Shown here: piece by piece, positions 15,659-23,871 of the stretch
Position numbering within the stretch: the first letter of the stretch is position 1
Layout: each line of letters begins with the position of its first letter
NCBI RefSeq assembly: GCF_000743525.1
Contig: NZ_JQGK01000021.1
Coordinates: forward strand, 1-39,097
Direction of reading: 5' to 3'
Length of the DNA stretch: 39,097 nucleotides
DNA from: Sulfurospirillum sp. SCADC
GTDB taxonomy: Bacteria; Campylobacterota; Campylobacteria; Campylobacterales; Sulfurospirillaceae
Notes under the pieces: generated by a model
What the model was told of the DNA's origin: nothing
Database searches by the model: none
The model's input: the letters and a program-made list of their open reading frames with translations, nothing else
Made by a program: the position numbers and the translations under genes

Positions 15659-16678
15659 TTACGCTTCGATCCAACCGCCGCCGATGACGAGGTCGTCTTG
15701 GTAGACAACGAGCGCTTGACCGCTTGCGAGTCCGTAAACGCCCTCGTGAAGCTCGGCGATGATCTTGCCATCCACAACGCTCACATGCGCTTTGGTTTTT
15801 GCACTTCTATAGCGTACTTTGACACCGTATTCACCTTCTTGAAAATCTTCACCTAGCGAAAAATTCTCTGCGACCACTTTGGTTTGAATGAGATCTTCTT
15901 TGGTTCCTGCGATCACCGTATTGGTCTTCGCGTCGATGTTCACAACAAAGTGAGGGTCATGCGCTCCTTTGATGGTCAAGCCTTTGCGTTTGCCGATCGT
16001 GTAGTGCATGTAGCCTTTGTGTTCGCCAATCACGTTGCCTTCGACATCTTTAATCAACCCTTTTTGATCGACGTTGATATGTTTTTTCAAAATGTCAATG
16101 TAGGTGTCCGTCACAAAACAGATCTCTTGCGACTCTTTGTAGCTCTCAAGCGTACCAAGCCATGGTAATTCTTTGAGGGCAATGGGTTTGATGTCATTTT
16201 TCAGCATGCCGCCCAGTGGGAAAATGATCTTCTCGATCACCTCTTTTTTCAGTCCAAAGAGAAAATAACTTTGGTCTTTTGACATATCAAATGCTTCTTG
16301 GATATGCCCATTTTCAACGCGCGCATAATGCCCTGTCGCAATTTTCTCACAACCCATCTCCATCGCTTTTTCAAAGGCAAATCCAAACTTCATTTTTGGA
16401 TTGCAAAAAGCACAGGGATTGGGGGTTTTACCTTGTTCGTAGGATCTCACAAAGTAGTCATAGACATGCTCTTTAAACAGCACTTTGGCATCGATGATAT
16501 GGGTCTCAATGCCCAAATGATGGCTGACTTTTTCAATGTTGGCGATGTTGATGGCATGTTTTTTCTCATCCTCGTGAAGTTTGAGATAGATGCCAATGAC
16601 CTCATGACCTTGGTTTTTGAGTAAATAAGCGGAGTAGCTAGAATCTATGCCGCCGCTCATTAAGAGTGCAATTTTCAT
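15659..16678 (-). CDS. mnmA: tRNA-specific 2-thiouridylase
   Basis: 339 residues, slightly shorter than the roughly 360 of E. coli MnmA, as is common in Campylobacterota. PP-loop '[14 protein letters not shown]' (7-20) binds ATP. The catalytic cysteine C89 is in '[15 protein letters not shown]' and the partner C187 in 'SQEICFVTD'. '[13 protein letters not shown]' is the conserved tRNA-handling segment. It installs the 2-thio group on U34 of Lys, Glu and Gln tRNAs. The terminal beta-barrel is complete. Confidence 0.94.
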   Translation of the reverse strand: MKIALLMSGGIDSSYSAYLLKNQGHEVIGIYLKLHEDEKKHAINIANIEKVSHHLGIETHIIDAKVLFKEHVYDYFVRSYEQGKTPNPCAFCNPKMKFGFAFEKAMEMGCEKIATGHYARVENGHIQEAFDMSKDQSYFLFGLKKEVIEKIIFPLGGMLKNDIKPIALKELPWLGTLESYKESQEICFVTDTYIDILKKHINVDQKGLIKDVEGNVIGEHKGYMHYTIGKRKGLTIKGAHDPHFVVNIDAKTNTVIAGTKEDLIQTKVVAENFSLGEDFQEGEYGVKVRYRSAKTKAHVSVVDGKIIAELHEGVYGLASGQALVVYQDDLVIGGGWIEA

Positions 16679-16770
16679 TTTTTATTTCTCTTTTATTCAG
16701 GATTCGACGTCTAAAGAGTAAAAGTCTTTACGTTTCGTGTTAGCCCAAAATAGGGCACCGTTCATCTTTG

Positions 16771-16848
16771 ACACGCTTTTAAAGCAAAGCTTTAAAGCTA
16801 CGCTAACGCTGAGTTCACTTCGGCAGTGAGCCCACGCTACGCTCAAAT
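16771..16848 (+). repeat. Intergenic structured repeat, copy 1
   Basis: This copy begins ACACGCTTTTAAAGC, continues through a TTTAAAGC-type inverted repeat to CTACGCTAACGCTGAG, and ends CTTCGGCAGTGAGCCCACGC. Closely similar blocks occur at 25290-25374 on this strand and 17121-17209 on the other, with a weaker relative near 23806. All lie between genes. This copy has lost the terminator-like end seen in the other two. Confidence 0.75.
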
Positions 16849-16948
16849 AGGGGTCAGGGCTAAACTTTTAACTTTTCGTTACATGTAAAGCGAAAAGGTA
16901 GGGAATTAAACGTTTAGCATTCAAAACATGGGGAATTTCGTGAGAGGC

Positions 16949-17024
16949 TGGAGCTGGTGAAGGGGCTCGAACCCCCGACCTGTTGATTACGGATCAACTG
17001 CTCTACCAACTGAGCTACACCAGC
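16949..17024 (-). tRNA. tRNA-Thr (anticodon CGU), CCA encoded, C33
   Basis: A full cloverleaf: acceptor stem GCTGGTG/CACCAGC, D arm GCTC/GAGC, anticodon stem GTTGA/TCAAC with loop TCCGTAA (anticodon CGT at 34-36), 5-nt variable loop, T arm GGGGG/CCCTT with TTCGAGC loop, discriminator U73 and genomically encoded CCA (16951-16949). Reading ACG codons, it is tRNA-Thr. Position 33 is C instead of the nearly universal U. Confidence 0.93.
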
Positions 17025-17120
17025 GCGATGAAATTCTACACCATGTTTACTTTTTTTACTTTAAAACGACCGCTTTTGAGTGAATCAAATCTTTAGACTT
17101 CTTGCAAAACTCAATTTGCA

Positions 17121-17142
17121 AGAAAAAAAGCACTAAAAGTGC
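17121..17142 (-). terminator. Intrinsic terminator downstream of metY
   Basis: On the minus strand the stem GCACT-TTT-AGTGC is followed by seven T residues. It forms the 3' end of the structured repeat and lies 112 nt past the metY stop codon. A second hairpin, AGAGTTCT-GCA-AGAACTCT (17211-17229), lies closer to metY and may contribute. Confidence 0.7.
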
Positions 17143-17209
17143 GTGGGCTTTCTGCCGAAGAAAACCTAGTGTTAACGTAGCTTTAAAGCTTTGCTTTAAA
17201 AGCGTGTTA
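17121..17209 (-). repeat. Intergenic structured repeat, copy 3 (minus strand)
   Basis: Read on the minus strand this begins TAACACGCTTTTAAAGC and keeps the TTTAAAGC...GCTTTAAA foldback, the CTACG(C/T)TAAC block and CTTCGGCAG...AGCCCACGC in the order of copies 1 and 2. It then ends in a terminator hairpin. It lies immediately downstream of metY. Confidence 0.75.
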
Positions 17210-17253
17210 GAGAGTTCTGCAAGAACTCTTTTATGTGATTCACTCAAAATGTC

Positions 17254-18477
17254 TTATTGGGCTAATGCTTGGTCGATGTCTGCGAGCAAATCTTCCAAAT
17301 CTTCAATGCCCACAGAGAGGCGAATCATGCCCTCGGTAAGCCCATAAGCCGCCTTTTGCTCATCGGAATATTCCGCGTAAATCGTATGGTATGTTGCAAT
17401 CGCCAAGGATTTATTGTCTTGGACGTTCGTGCCTCGTTTGATGATGTTCAAACGGTTTAAAAAGGCATAGGTTGCCTCTTTATCGCTAAAGCTAAAGCTG
17501 ACGATACCACCACCGCCACTAAACTGCTTAGACGCGTTGGCAAAATAGTTCGAGTTTTCCAAAAACGGATACTCCACGCTGATAATCTCAGCCTTGCTTT
17601 GCAGATGTTTTGCCACAGCTAGGGCGTTTTGACAGCTTCTTTGCACCCTTAAGTCCAGCGTTTCAAGACCTAAGGAGAGTAAATAGGCACTTTGCGCCGT
17701 AAGCGCGGAGCCTAAATTGCGGAAGGTCTCTTTACGAAGGCGCGCCATGAAAGCAAACGGGCCAAATTTTTTGAAGAAAGGCTCCAGTGTTGCGTGGTTT
17801 TTCCAGTTAAAGGTACCGTTATCGACGATCAAACCGCCCAAAACATGCCCACCACCACTGATGTATTTGGTTGCAGAGATAATCTCAATGTCAACACCGT
17901 GCTTTTTGGCGTCAAAAATATTCCAAGGGGTTGCCGTTGTGTCGACAACTAAAGGCACATGCTGCTCTTTTAACACCACTTTTATCGCACTAAAATCAGG
18001 CACGATCAGCTGAGGATTGCTCACGCTCTCACAAAAAAGCAGACGTGTTTTAGCATCAATATTCGCATGAATCGCCTCAACATCGCTCAAATCCACGTAA
18101 CGCACTTCCACGCCAAAATCACTGAAAAGTGTTTGGAAAAGCGAGAGTGTATTGCCAAAAAGGTACTGGGTAGTGATGATGTTATCGCCACTTTTGACCA
18201 GTGCAAAAAGCGCGTTCGCAATCGCCGCCATCCCTGTTGCGGTTGCAATGACGCCAAACGCACCGCTGATCGCTTTGACTTTGAGCTCAAACTCCTCGAT
18301 AGACGGGTTGGAAGAGCGTGTGTAGACATGCCCCATCTTTTGACCTTTGAAAACAGCTTCAAGGTCTTCTGATTTTTCAAACTCAAACGCTGAACATTGG
18401 TAGATGGGGAAGCGCATTGCGCCGTGTTGGTCTTTGTGTGCAGGTTTGGCATGCAATGCTTTGGTGGTAAATCCCAT
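17254..18477 (-). CDS. metY: O-acetylhomoserine sulfhydrylase, HcyS-thiocarboxylate-dependent type
   Basis: 407 residues, a PLP enzyme of the Cys/Met metabolism family. The PLP lysine is K204 in 'SATKYISGGGHVLGG'. 'YTRSSNPSIEEFE' and 'TGMAAIANAL' are family phosphate/PLP motifs. In the Wolinella pathway MetY joins O-acetylhomoserine to the thiocarboxylated carrier HcyS, giving HcyS-homocysteine. The presence of hcyS, hcyF, hcyD and sir in the same run supports that role here rather than use of free sulfide. It starts 148 nt after cysG, with a 59-nt hairpin element in between. Confidence 0.88.
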   Translation of the reverse strand: MGFTTKALHAKPAHKDQHGAMRFPIYQCSAFEFEKSEDLEAVFKGQKMGHVYTRSSNPSIEEFELKVKAISGAFGVIATATGMAAIANALFALVKSGDNIITTQYLFGNTLSLFQTLFSDFGVEVRYVDLSDVEAIHANIDAKTRLLFCESVSNPQLIVPDFSAIKVVLKEQHVPLVVDTTATPWNIFDAKKHGVDIEIISATKYISGGGHVLGGLIVDNGTFNWKNHATLEPFFKKFGPFAFMARLRKETFRNLGSALTAQSAYLLSLGLETLDLRVQRSCQNALAVAKHLQSKAEIISVEYPFLENSNYFANASKQFSGGGGIVSFSFSDKEATYAFLNRLNIIKRGTNVQDNKSLAIATYHTIYAEYSDEQKAAYGLTEGMIRLSVGIEDLEDLLADIDQALAQ

Positions 18478-18530
18478 AAAATATCCTTCTTTATAAGGCT
18501 AATCAGCTTCGAAATAAACCCTCTCTCTAT

Positions 18531-18589
18531 ACGGTTGAGACACGATGGGAGCCCCGAAACGCTTACGCTTATTCGTCCCATCGGCTCAA
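18531..18589 (-). repeat. Foldback element A upstream of metY, inverted partner of 22258-22315
   Basis: Read on the minus strand it runs from TTGAGCCGATGGGACGAA to GTGTCTCAACCGT. It folds on itself through TGAG/CTCA, CGATGGGA/TCCCATCG and CGAA/TTCG, giving one long hairpin. It matches the element at 22258-22315 at 56 of 59 positions in the opposite orientation. It sits in the metY leader, 54-112 nt before the start codon. Confidence 0.8.
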
Positions 18590-18625
18590 GGTATCTCGTT
18601 CGGGTTTTTTCTGCGCGATTAGCCT

Positions 18626-19894
18626 TTACATGTAAATGATTTTGCCGCTGTTCTCAGCGGGTAAAATGTTCTCTTTTGCGACACACTCACCGATGATTAA
18701 GACCGCTGGTGTGGCACATAATGTCGCCATTTTATCTAATTTTCCCACAGTTCCCACTATCGTGATCTGATCGGGTAGGTCGATCTTCGAGACAAACGCA
18801 GCAGGTAGGTTGGGGTCGATGTTCTGCTTGGCGATGGCATCTTCAATTTTTTTCGCAAAACTGTGCGCCATCAAAACAATGACCGTATGCAACGGTTGTT
18901 TTAAAATGCTCACCCAGTCATCGTTAAAAAGAGTCTCTCTCAGGTGGGCTGAGACAATCGTCACCCCTTTGGAAATGTCGCGAATCGTTGGTACAATGCC
19001 TGAAACCGTACAGGAGCGAAGGGCTGAAGTAATGCCATTGATCACCTCAAAGGAGATACCATGCTGAGCCAAAACCTGCTTCTCTTCACCCAAGCGACCA
19101 AACAGAAGCGGATCGCCCCCTTTAAGGCGTCCAACGACTAACCCTTGCTTCGCGTAGTCTACCAAAAGCGCGTTGATCTCATCTTGACTTTTAGAGTGAA
19201 ACCCCTTCTTTTTACTGACATCGACCACTTTACATGTAAGGGGGATTAAGGCGCGAATTTCTTCTGAAACCAACGCATCCACCAATGCAACATCGAGCAG
19301 TTCAAAGGCGTTTAAAGCATCGAGCGTGAGGTTTCCCACATACCCCGTTCCACAGCCGATGAGAAAGACTTTTCCCGCACCTGCTTTGGCGATGCCACGT
19401 AATTTTTCCAAATCACGGTCTGGCTTTTTACGCTCGTTTTTCAGTCTGTCGATGAGTGCCGTCAAATCACGCGGTAAAATCTTCTCGATCTTATCGCGAA
19501 TGACTTGCGCCAAGGTAGGCGAACTGCCGCCACTGCTCACGGCGACTTGAATGTCTCCACGACGGGTGAGGGCGCTAAAGTAAAAATCACAGAGTTCGGG
19601 TACGTCCACGACGTTGAGCCAAAAATGAAGAATTGGTTTGAGCGTGACCAAACGCTGGGTCACGCTCTCATTGCCTGTCGCGTCAATAATCACCTCAAAT
19701 CCTTTAGCATCACCATCTTCAAACGCTTTACATGTAAAGATTTTGGAATCAAAATAGGCATCGAGCCTCTCTTTTGCGATAATTTCATACGCAAAATCAA
19801 GACTGTCTAGTACGCGCGCTTTCTGGGCGGCGACTTTGCCCGCCCCAATTAAAAGCGTGCGTTTAGGCGTGAGTGCGATGCCTAGGGTGCTCAT
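18626..19894 (-). CDS. cysG: Siroheme synthase: precorrin-2 dehydrogenase/ferrochelatase fused to uroporphyrinogen methyltransferase
   Basis: 422 residues. The N-terminal CysG(B)-type dehydrogenase/chelatase (about 1-150) has 'LIGAGKVAAQKARVLDSL'. The C-terminal SUMT methyltransferase (about 170-415) has 'VFLIGCGTGYVGNLTLDAL', 'VGRLKGGDPLLFGRLGEE' and 'VINGITSALRSC'. It supplies siroheme for the sulfite reductase encoded immediately upstream, whose stop codon it overlaps by 4 nt. It is somewhat shorter than E. coli CysG (457). Three palindrome copies are associated with it (19727, 19229 and at its stop codon, 18625). Confidence 0.92.
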   Translation of the reverse strand: MSTLGIALTPKRTLLIGAGKVAAQKARVLDSLDFAYEIIAKERLDAYFDSKIFTCKAFEDGDAKGFEVIIDATGNESVTQRLVTLKPILHFWLNVVDVPELCDFYFSALTRRGDIQVAVSSGGSSPTLAQVIRDKIEKILPRDLTALIDRLKNERKKPDRDLEKLRGIAKAGAGKVFLIGCGTGYVGNLTLDALNAFELLDVALVDALVSEEIRALIPLTCKVVDVSKKKGFHSKSQDEINALLVDYAKQGLVVGRLKGGDPLLFGRLGEEKQVLAQHGISFEVINGITSALRSCTVSGIVPTIRDISKGVTIVSAHLRETLFNDDWVSILKQPLHTVIVLMAHSFAKKIEDAIAKQNIDPNLPAAFVSKIDLPDQITIVGTVGKLDKMATLCATPAVLIIGECVAKENILPAENSGKIIYM

Positions 19895-22176
19895 TTTTTC
19901 ACGATCCTTACACGCCAGCCATTACCCTCTTTGGTAGTCGCTTCGACGGTGTGTCCTTCGCTTGCCACCGATTTTGGCACGTTGTCAATCGGTGCGCCAT
20001 CATCGAGTAAAATTTCCAAGACTTCACCGCTTCCGATTTTGGAGAGTTCCATCTTTATTTTGACAAAGTTCATGGGGCATGCAACACCGCTAAGGTCTTT
20101 AAAATGGGCTGATTTTTCTTCTTTAGGTGCATTCGCAGCCGCGGCTAACTCTTTTTCTTTCGCAAATTTCAGCGTATTGTCCATTGTCTCGTAAAGCTTG
20201 ATCACTTCTTCGGCAAGCTCGATCGATTTTTCATCCGCATCACCCTCTAACATCGTACCAAAGTACGCATTTAAAAGCGTGGTATCGACAAAAAGTGTTT
20301 TAAAGGCTTTGAGAACACCCGCTTTATCGCGCGCGTCTTCACCCCGTGTGACGAGTAGCATACGAGCCGCCAAAAGGCGAATCAACTCATAGTCTTTTTC
20401 CTCTTTCTCAAGTGCTTCTTTTAGGGCTTTTTTATCGGCTTCGATGAGGTCGTACATACCAGCACTACACTCACCCGTACCTCGACCTTTTAAAGAGAAG
20501 AGTTCCACCGCGTCGTAGTCAAAGTAAGGGTTTTTATCTTCTTTGAACGAAGGAATATCGACGTATTTTTTGCTAATTTCGGTGATGATGGCAAGTCCAC
20601 CATCATCAATCCAGTCTGCAAAACTCGCATAAGCCTTTACATGTAAAAGCCACGTATCCAAAACTTCTTCCACAAAGGCAGGAACATGAAAGGCTGCAAC
20701 ATCGCCTGCTTTTTGGGCGTACACACTTCCTTCCCCTGACGTACGAGAGCCTGCTACGACGTTGTAGGCAGGGTAGGAGTAGCCCTCATTACGTTGGACT
20801 TTTCCGAAAAATCCAAGATCGCCGATAAGGTGTTTTCCACAACTGTTTGGACAACCCGATAAATGGATTTTAAAGCCTTGAAGCGCGTCATAGTCACGCT
20901 CATCGATCAGTTTATTGAGACGTTTTTGAATCGCATCCACCGCACCACGAGGACGCGCGATGCCAAGCTGACAGGTTGCCGCTCCCGTACACGCCACCAT
21001 ATCGCTAAAGAGCGTTGGTTTGGAAACTTCCACAGAGAATTTTTGCAAGATGTCGTGTAAACTTGCCATTTGAGGTGCTGTTAGGTTTCGGATGTAAAGG
21101 TTTTGATCGCCTGTAAAACGAAGCACATCTTCACCATATGGAAGCAGGGCATTCGCAAGGTTACGGGCATTTTCAAAGTGAATATCTCCTAAATGCACCG
21201 GCACTTTACAGCCGTAAAGCCCCTCTTGTTTTTGGGCGTAAACATAACGGTTCCACCATTTTTTAATGTTTTCAGGAATGGCAAATGGCTCATGCGTGGT
21301 ATCGCCAATGGTGCGCTCGATTTCAGTGATGGGCATCTCCCAGTCACCTTTGTCTTTGACCGCTTTAAGCTCCACATCAAGAAGTTTATTAAATTCTTCA
21401 AGCCCTAGATCTTCAAATAAAAAGCGAAGGCGCGCGGCATGTTTGTTTTTGCGGTTGCCGTATTTGTCGAAGACTTGTTTGATCGCTTGGGAGTACAAAA
21501 AGACCTCGGTGTCTGGCACAAAGTCACGCAACAGGGTTCCCAAACGTGATTTTGCACCCATACCGCCCGCAGTAAAGAGTTTAAAACCTTTTACGCCATC
21601 TTGCATCTTAGCGATAAAACCAACGTCGTGGATGGTTGCATAACCGCGATCCGCTTCCGAGCCACTAAAGGTGATTTTGAATTTTCGAGGAAGCGCAAAC
21701 GAGTCTTTTTGCTCTAACATTTTAGACGTCATCGCAAGGGCATACGGAGAGACATCAAAAATCTCATCTTTTGCCGTACCTGCAAGTGGGTCAGCCATAA
21801 CGTTACGAACGGTATTGCCTCCGCCACCACGACCACTGAGGTCGATGCTGTGCAAGGTTGTGATAATGTCGATGATGTCTTCAATCTTGACATAGTGAAG
21901 CTGTGCGCCACCACGAGTCGTGATGTGAATCGCCTCGTGCGCGTACTTTTCAGCCAAATCAGCGAGCGTTAAAAGTTGTTTGGGGGTTAAGATGCCACCA
22001 GCTAATTTGATGCGCACCATAAAAGTGTTAGCCGCACGTTGTTCATACACACCAAAAGGAACACGCATCGTTTTAAAGGTCAGCTCATCAAGCGTGCCTG
22101 CCAAAAATTCGGCATGGTTTTTTTTAAAAACTTCAAGGTCTTCATAGACCATTTGGGGAATTTCATATCTGCTCAT
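19891..22176 (-). CDS. sir: Siroheme sulfite reductase with C-terminal TusA-like domain
   Basis: 761 residues. Two nitrite/sulfite reductase half-domains fill residues 1 to about 560. The siroheme-[4Fe-4S] ligands are in 'CTGAATCQLG' (about 395-400) and 'SGCPNSCGKHLIGDLGF' (about 440). The segment about 570-685 is helical and charged. Residues about 690-761 form a TusA/SirA-like domain with the 'CPMNFVKIKMEL' signature cysteine. It reduces sulfite to sulfide for thiocarboxylation of HcyS. A carrier-type domain fused to the reductase could hold the sulfur product. It is co-transcribed with cysG (4-nt overlap). The start at 22176 has AAGGAG upstream. Confidence 0.88.
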   Translation of the reverse strand: MSRYEIPQMVYEDLEVFKKNHAEFLAGTLDELTFKTMRVPFGVYEQRAANTFMVRIKLAGGILTPKQLLTLADLAEKYAHEAIHITTRGGAQLHYVKIEDIIDIITTLHSIDLSGRGGGGNTVRNVMADPLAGTAKDEIFDVSPYALAMTSKMLEQKDSFALPRKFKITFSGSEADRGYATIHDVGFIAKMQDGVKGFKLFTAGGMGAKSRLGTLLRDFVPDTEVFLYSQAIKQVFDKYGNRKNKHAARLRFLFEDLGLEEFNKLLDVELKAVKDKGDWEMPITEIERTIGDTTHEPFAIPENIKKWWNRYVYAQKQEGLYGCKVPVHLGDIHFENARNLANALLPYGEDVLRFTGDQNLYIRNLTAPQMASLHDILQKFSVEVSKPTLFSDMVACTGAATCQLGIARPRGAVDAIQKRLNKLIDERDYDALQGFKIHLSGCPNSCGKHLIGDLGFFGKVQRNEGYSYPAYNVVAGSRTSGEGSVYAQKAGDVAAFHVPAFVEEVLDTWLLHVKAYASFADWIDDGGLAIITEISKKYVDIPSFKEDKNPYFDYDAVELFSLKGRGTGECSAGMYDLIEADKKALKEALEKEEKDYELIRLLAARMLLVTRGEDARDKAGVLKAFKTLFVDTTLLNAYFGTMLEGDADEKSIELAEEVIKLYETMDNTLKFAKEKELAAAANAPKEEKSAHFKDLSGVACPMNFVKIKMELSKIGSGEVLEILLDDGAPIDNVPKSVASEGHTVEATTKEGNGWRVRIVKK

Positions 22177-22257
22177 AATCGTAACTCCTTATCGTTACAT
22201 GTAAAACTGTAAAGCAGTTCAGAGTAAAACGCGAAGAAATGACCTGAAAGAGACACT

Positions 22258-22315
22258 TTGAGCCGATGGGACGAAAAAGCGGAGCGTTTCGGGGCTCCCA
22301 TCGTGTCTCAACCGT
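22258..22315 (+). repeat. Foldback element B upstream of sir, inverted partner of 18531-18589
   Basis: This is the same 58/59-nt hairpin sequence as element A but on the plus strand, so the two form an inverted repeat exactly bracketing cysG-sir. Compared with A it has two substitutions and one deletion, all in the apical loop; the stem is intact. It lies between hcyD and sir, 82-139 nt before the sir start. Confidence 0.8.
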
Positions 22316-22372
22316 GTCGATAGAAGGTTATTTCGTAAGCTGTTTTACATTTTTCAACGCGCTTTACGGACT

Positions 22373-22768
22373 TTAAATAATTTCAATTTCTTCTTTTTCA
22401 ACCGTTTTATTTTTAATAATAAATGACTTCATATCGGGAACTTCGCCTGCAAGTGAGACGATGATGTAACTGACATTTGGGTCAAACGCTAAACGAATGT
22501 CTTCCTCACTCGGGCGCGCTGGTGTTTCGGGGTGAGAGTGATACACAGAGATCAGTCTCAGACCCTCTTTTTGCGTTTTTTTAAACGCGTCAAACTGCTC
22601 TTGTGGATCAAAGCTGAAGTGCTCATTGCTTGCATCCGTATTTTTCATAGGGATGGCGTATTTTACTTCGCCCTCTATTCCTGCAAGATAACCACACGCT
22701 TCGATGGGTGTATCTTTTAAGGCGTGTGCGACGATTTCATCGTACACGCTTTGTGGGATTTTTATCAT
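22373..22768 (-). CDS. hcyD: JAMM/MPN+ metalloprotease that processes the HcyS carrier
   Basis: 131 residues, a minimal JAMM domain. The zinc motif is complete: E23 ('PIEACGYLAG'), H77-S-H79 and D90 in 'YHSHPETPARPSEED'. In Wolinella HcyD removes the C-terminal alanine from HcyS and later releases homocysteine from HcyS-homocysteine. The HcyS here ends in GG followed by one Ala, exactly the expected substrate. It overlaps hcyF by 4 nt. Confidence 0.9.
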   Translation of the reverse strand: MIKIPQSVYDEIVAHALKDTPIEACGYLAGIEGEVKYAIPMKNTDASNEHFSFDPQEQFDAFKKTQKEGLRLISVYHSHPETPARPSEEDIRLAFDPNVSYIIVSLAGEVPDMKSFIIKNKTVEKEEIEII

Positions 22769-23571
22769 AATTTTGCCTCACAGACAACCGCTTCATAGTC
22801 GCGTATCTCTTTGATGCCTTCTCCGCCACACACGCGACATTTTGGGTTTTTCTTGAAATTGACATTTCTAAAGTTCATACTTTTTGCATCAAAGGTTAAC
22901 AGTCTGTTGTAGAGTGGTTCACCCACACCGACGATGTATTTGAGTGCTTCTGCGGCTTGAATCGTTCCTAGCATTCCCGCAACCGCGCCTAAAATGCCCG
23001 CACTTGAGCAGGTTGGAATGGCATTCGTTGGAGGTGGGCTGTCAAACACACACGCGTAACATGCGCTCTCGTGAGGCTTAATCGTCATCGTTTGTCCACC
23101 AAAACGCAAAATGCCACCGTGCGAATAAGGAACATTGGCTAAAACACACGCGTCATTGATGAGGAATTTTGCCGAAAAATTGTCCGTTCCATCGATGACG
23201 AAATCATAGCCTTTCACGATGTCAAGGATGTTGGATGCGTCTAAGAATTTTTGATAGACGGTCACTTTAACATTCGGGTTGATCGCTTCCATCTTCGCTT
23301 TAGCCGAGAGCACTTTAGGGACTCCGATGTCAGCTGTGGCGTGAATGACTTGACGTTGAAGGTTGGAAAGATCGACCACATCGCCATCCACGATGCCAAT
23401 TTCACCCACACCTGCCGCCGCAAGATAAAGCGCTACTGGAGAGCCGAGTCCACCTGCGCCGATGACTAAAATCTTAGAATTAGCAATCTTCTCTTGACCT
23501 TCAATCCCTACATCTTGGAGGATGATATGACGTGAATAACGCTCTAATTCCTCATCGCTAAACTCTTTCAC
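22765..23571 (-). CDS. hcyF: E1-like adenylyltransferase for HcyS (ThiF/MoeB family)
   Basis: 268 residues. Nucleotide-binding 'VIGAGGLGSPVALYLAAAGVG' (shown in part; about 35-54), 'DLSNLQRQV' and 'DGTDNFSAKFLIND' are E1 motifs. Two zinc CxxC pairs are present ('CYACVF' and 'CRVCGG'). It adenylates the C-terminal glycine of processed HcyS so that sulfide can displace AMP to form a thiocarboxylate. It overlaps hcyS by 4 nt and hcyD by 4 nt. The general ThiF/MoeB reading is certain; the Hcy role comes from the cluster. Confidence 0.9.
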   Translation of the reverse strand: MKEFSDEELERYSRHIILQDVGIEGQEKIANSKILVIGAGGLGSPVALYLAAAGVGEIGIVDGDVVDLSNLQRQVIHATADIGVPKVLSAKAKMEAINPNVKVTVYQKFLDASNILDIVKGYDFVIDGTDNFSAKFLINDACVLANVPYSHGGILRFGGQTMTIKPHESACYACVFDSPPPTNAIPTCSSAGILGAVAGMLGTIQAAEALKYIVGVGEPLYNRLLTFDAKSMNFRNVNFKKNPKCRVCGGEGIKEIRDYEAVVCEAKL

Positions 23572-23774
23572 GCGCCACCTCCCATAAAGTATAAAAAGTT
23601 GATCTCATCGCCGTCTTTTAAGGCGACACTTGCGTGTTCGTCTTGTCTGATAAACTCATCATTGAGTTGCACCGAGACCATGTCAGGTTGTTCAACATTT
23701 TCAATAATGAGTAGTTCTGGTAAGCTTACATTGTCCTTAATCTCTTTTGCATCGCCGTTAATGGTTAATTTCAT
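23568..23774 (-). CDS. hcyS: Ubiquitin-like sulfur carrier protein, Ala-capped
   Basis: 68 residues, a ThiS/MoaD-like beta-grasp fold. It begins 'MKLTINGDAKEIKDNVSLPE' and ends 'NFLYFMGGGA'. The diglycine is capped by a C-terminal alanine, as reported for HcyS-Ala of Wolinella succinogenes. The cap must be removed before adenylation, and the protease for this (hcyD) is two genes downstream. Thiazole or molybdopterin carriers normally end in a bare GG, so the cap argues for the homocysteine pathway. Confidence 0.9.
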   Translation of the reverse strand: MKLTINGDAKEIKDNVSLPELLIIENVEQPDMVSVQLNDEFIRQDEHASVALKDGDEINFLYFMGGGA

Positions 23775-23871
23775 GTCTATCCTTTTTTATTTTATAACAC
23801 CAAAAAAGCAAAGCTTCTTTGGCTACGCTAGCCGCTATGGCGCTAAAGCTTGCCTCAAAGAGGCAGAAATT

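Noticed and set aside
18531-22315. Paired foldback elements as a known SAM or cobalamin riboswitch
   Set aside because: They lie in opposite orientations relative to the downstream genes and I recognise no riboswitch core, so a riboswitch call is not supported.
22765-23774. hcyS/hcyF as thiamine (ThiS/ThiF) or molybdopterin (MoaD/MoeB) genes
   Set aside because: The carrier ends in GG-Ala, a JAMM protease follows, and all neighbours belong to sulfate assimilation and homocysteine synthesis.
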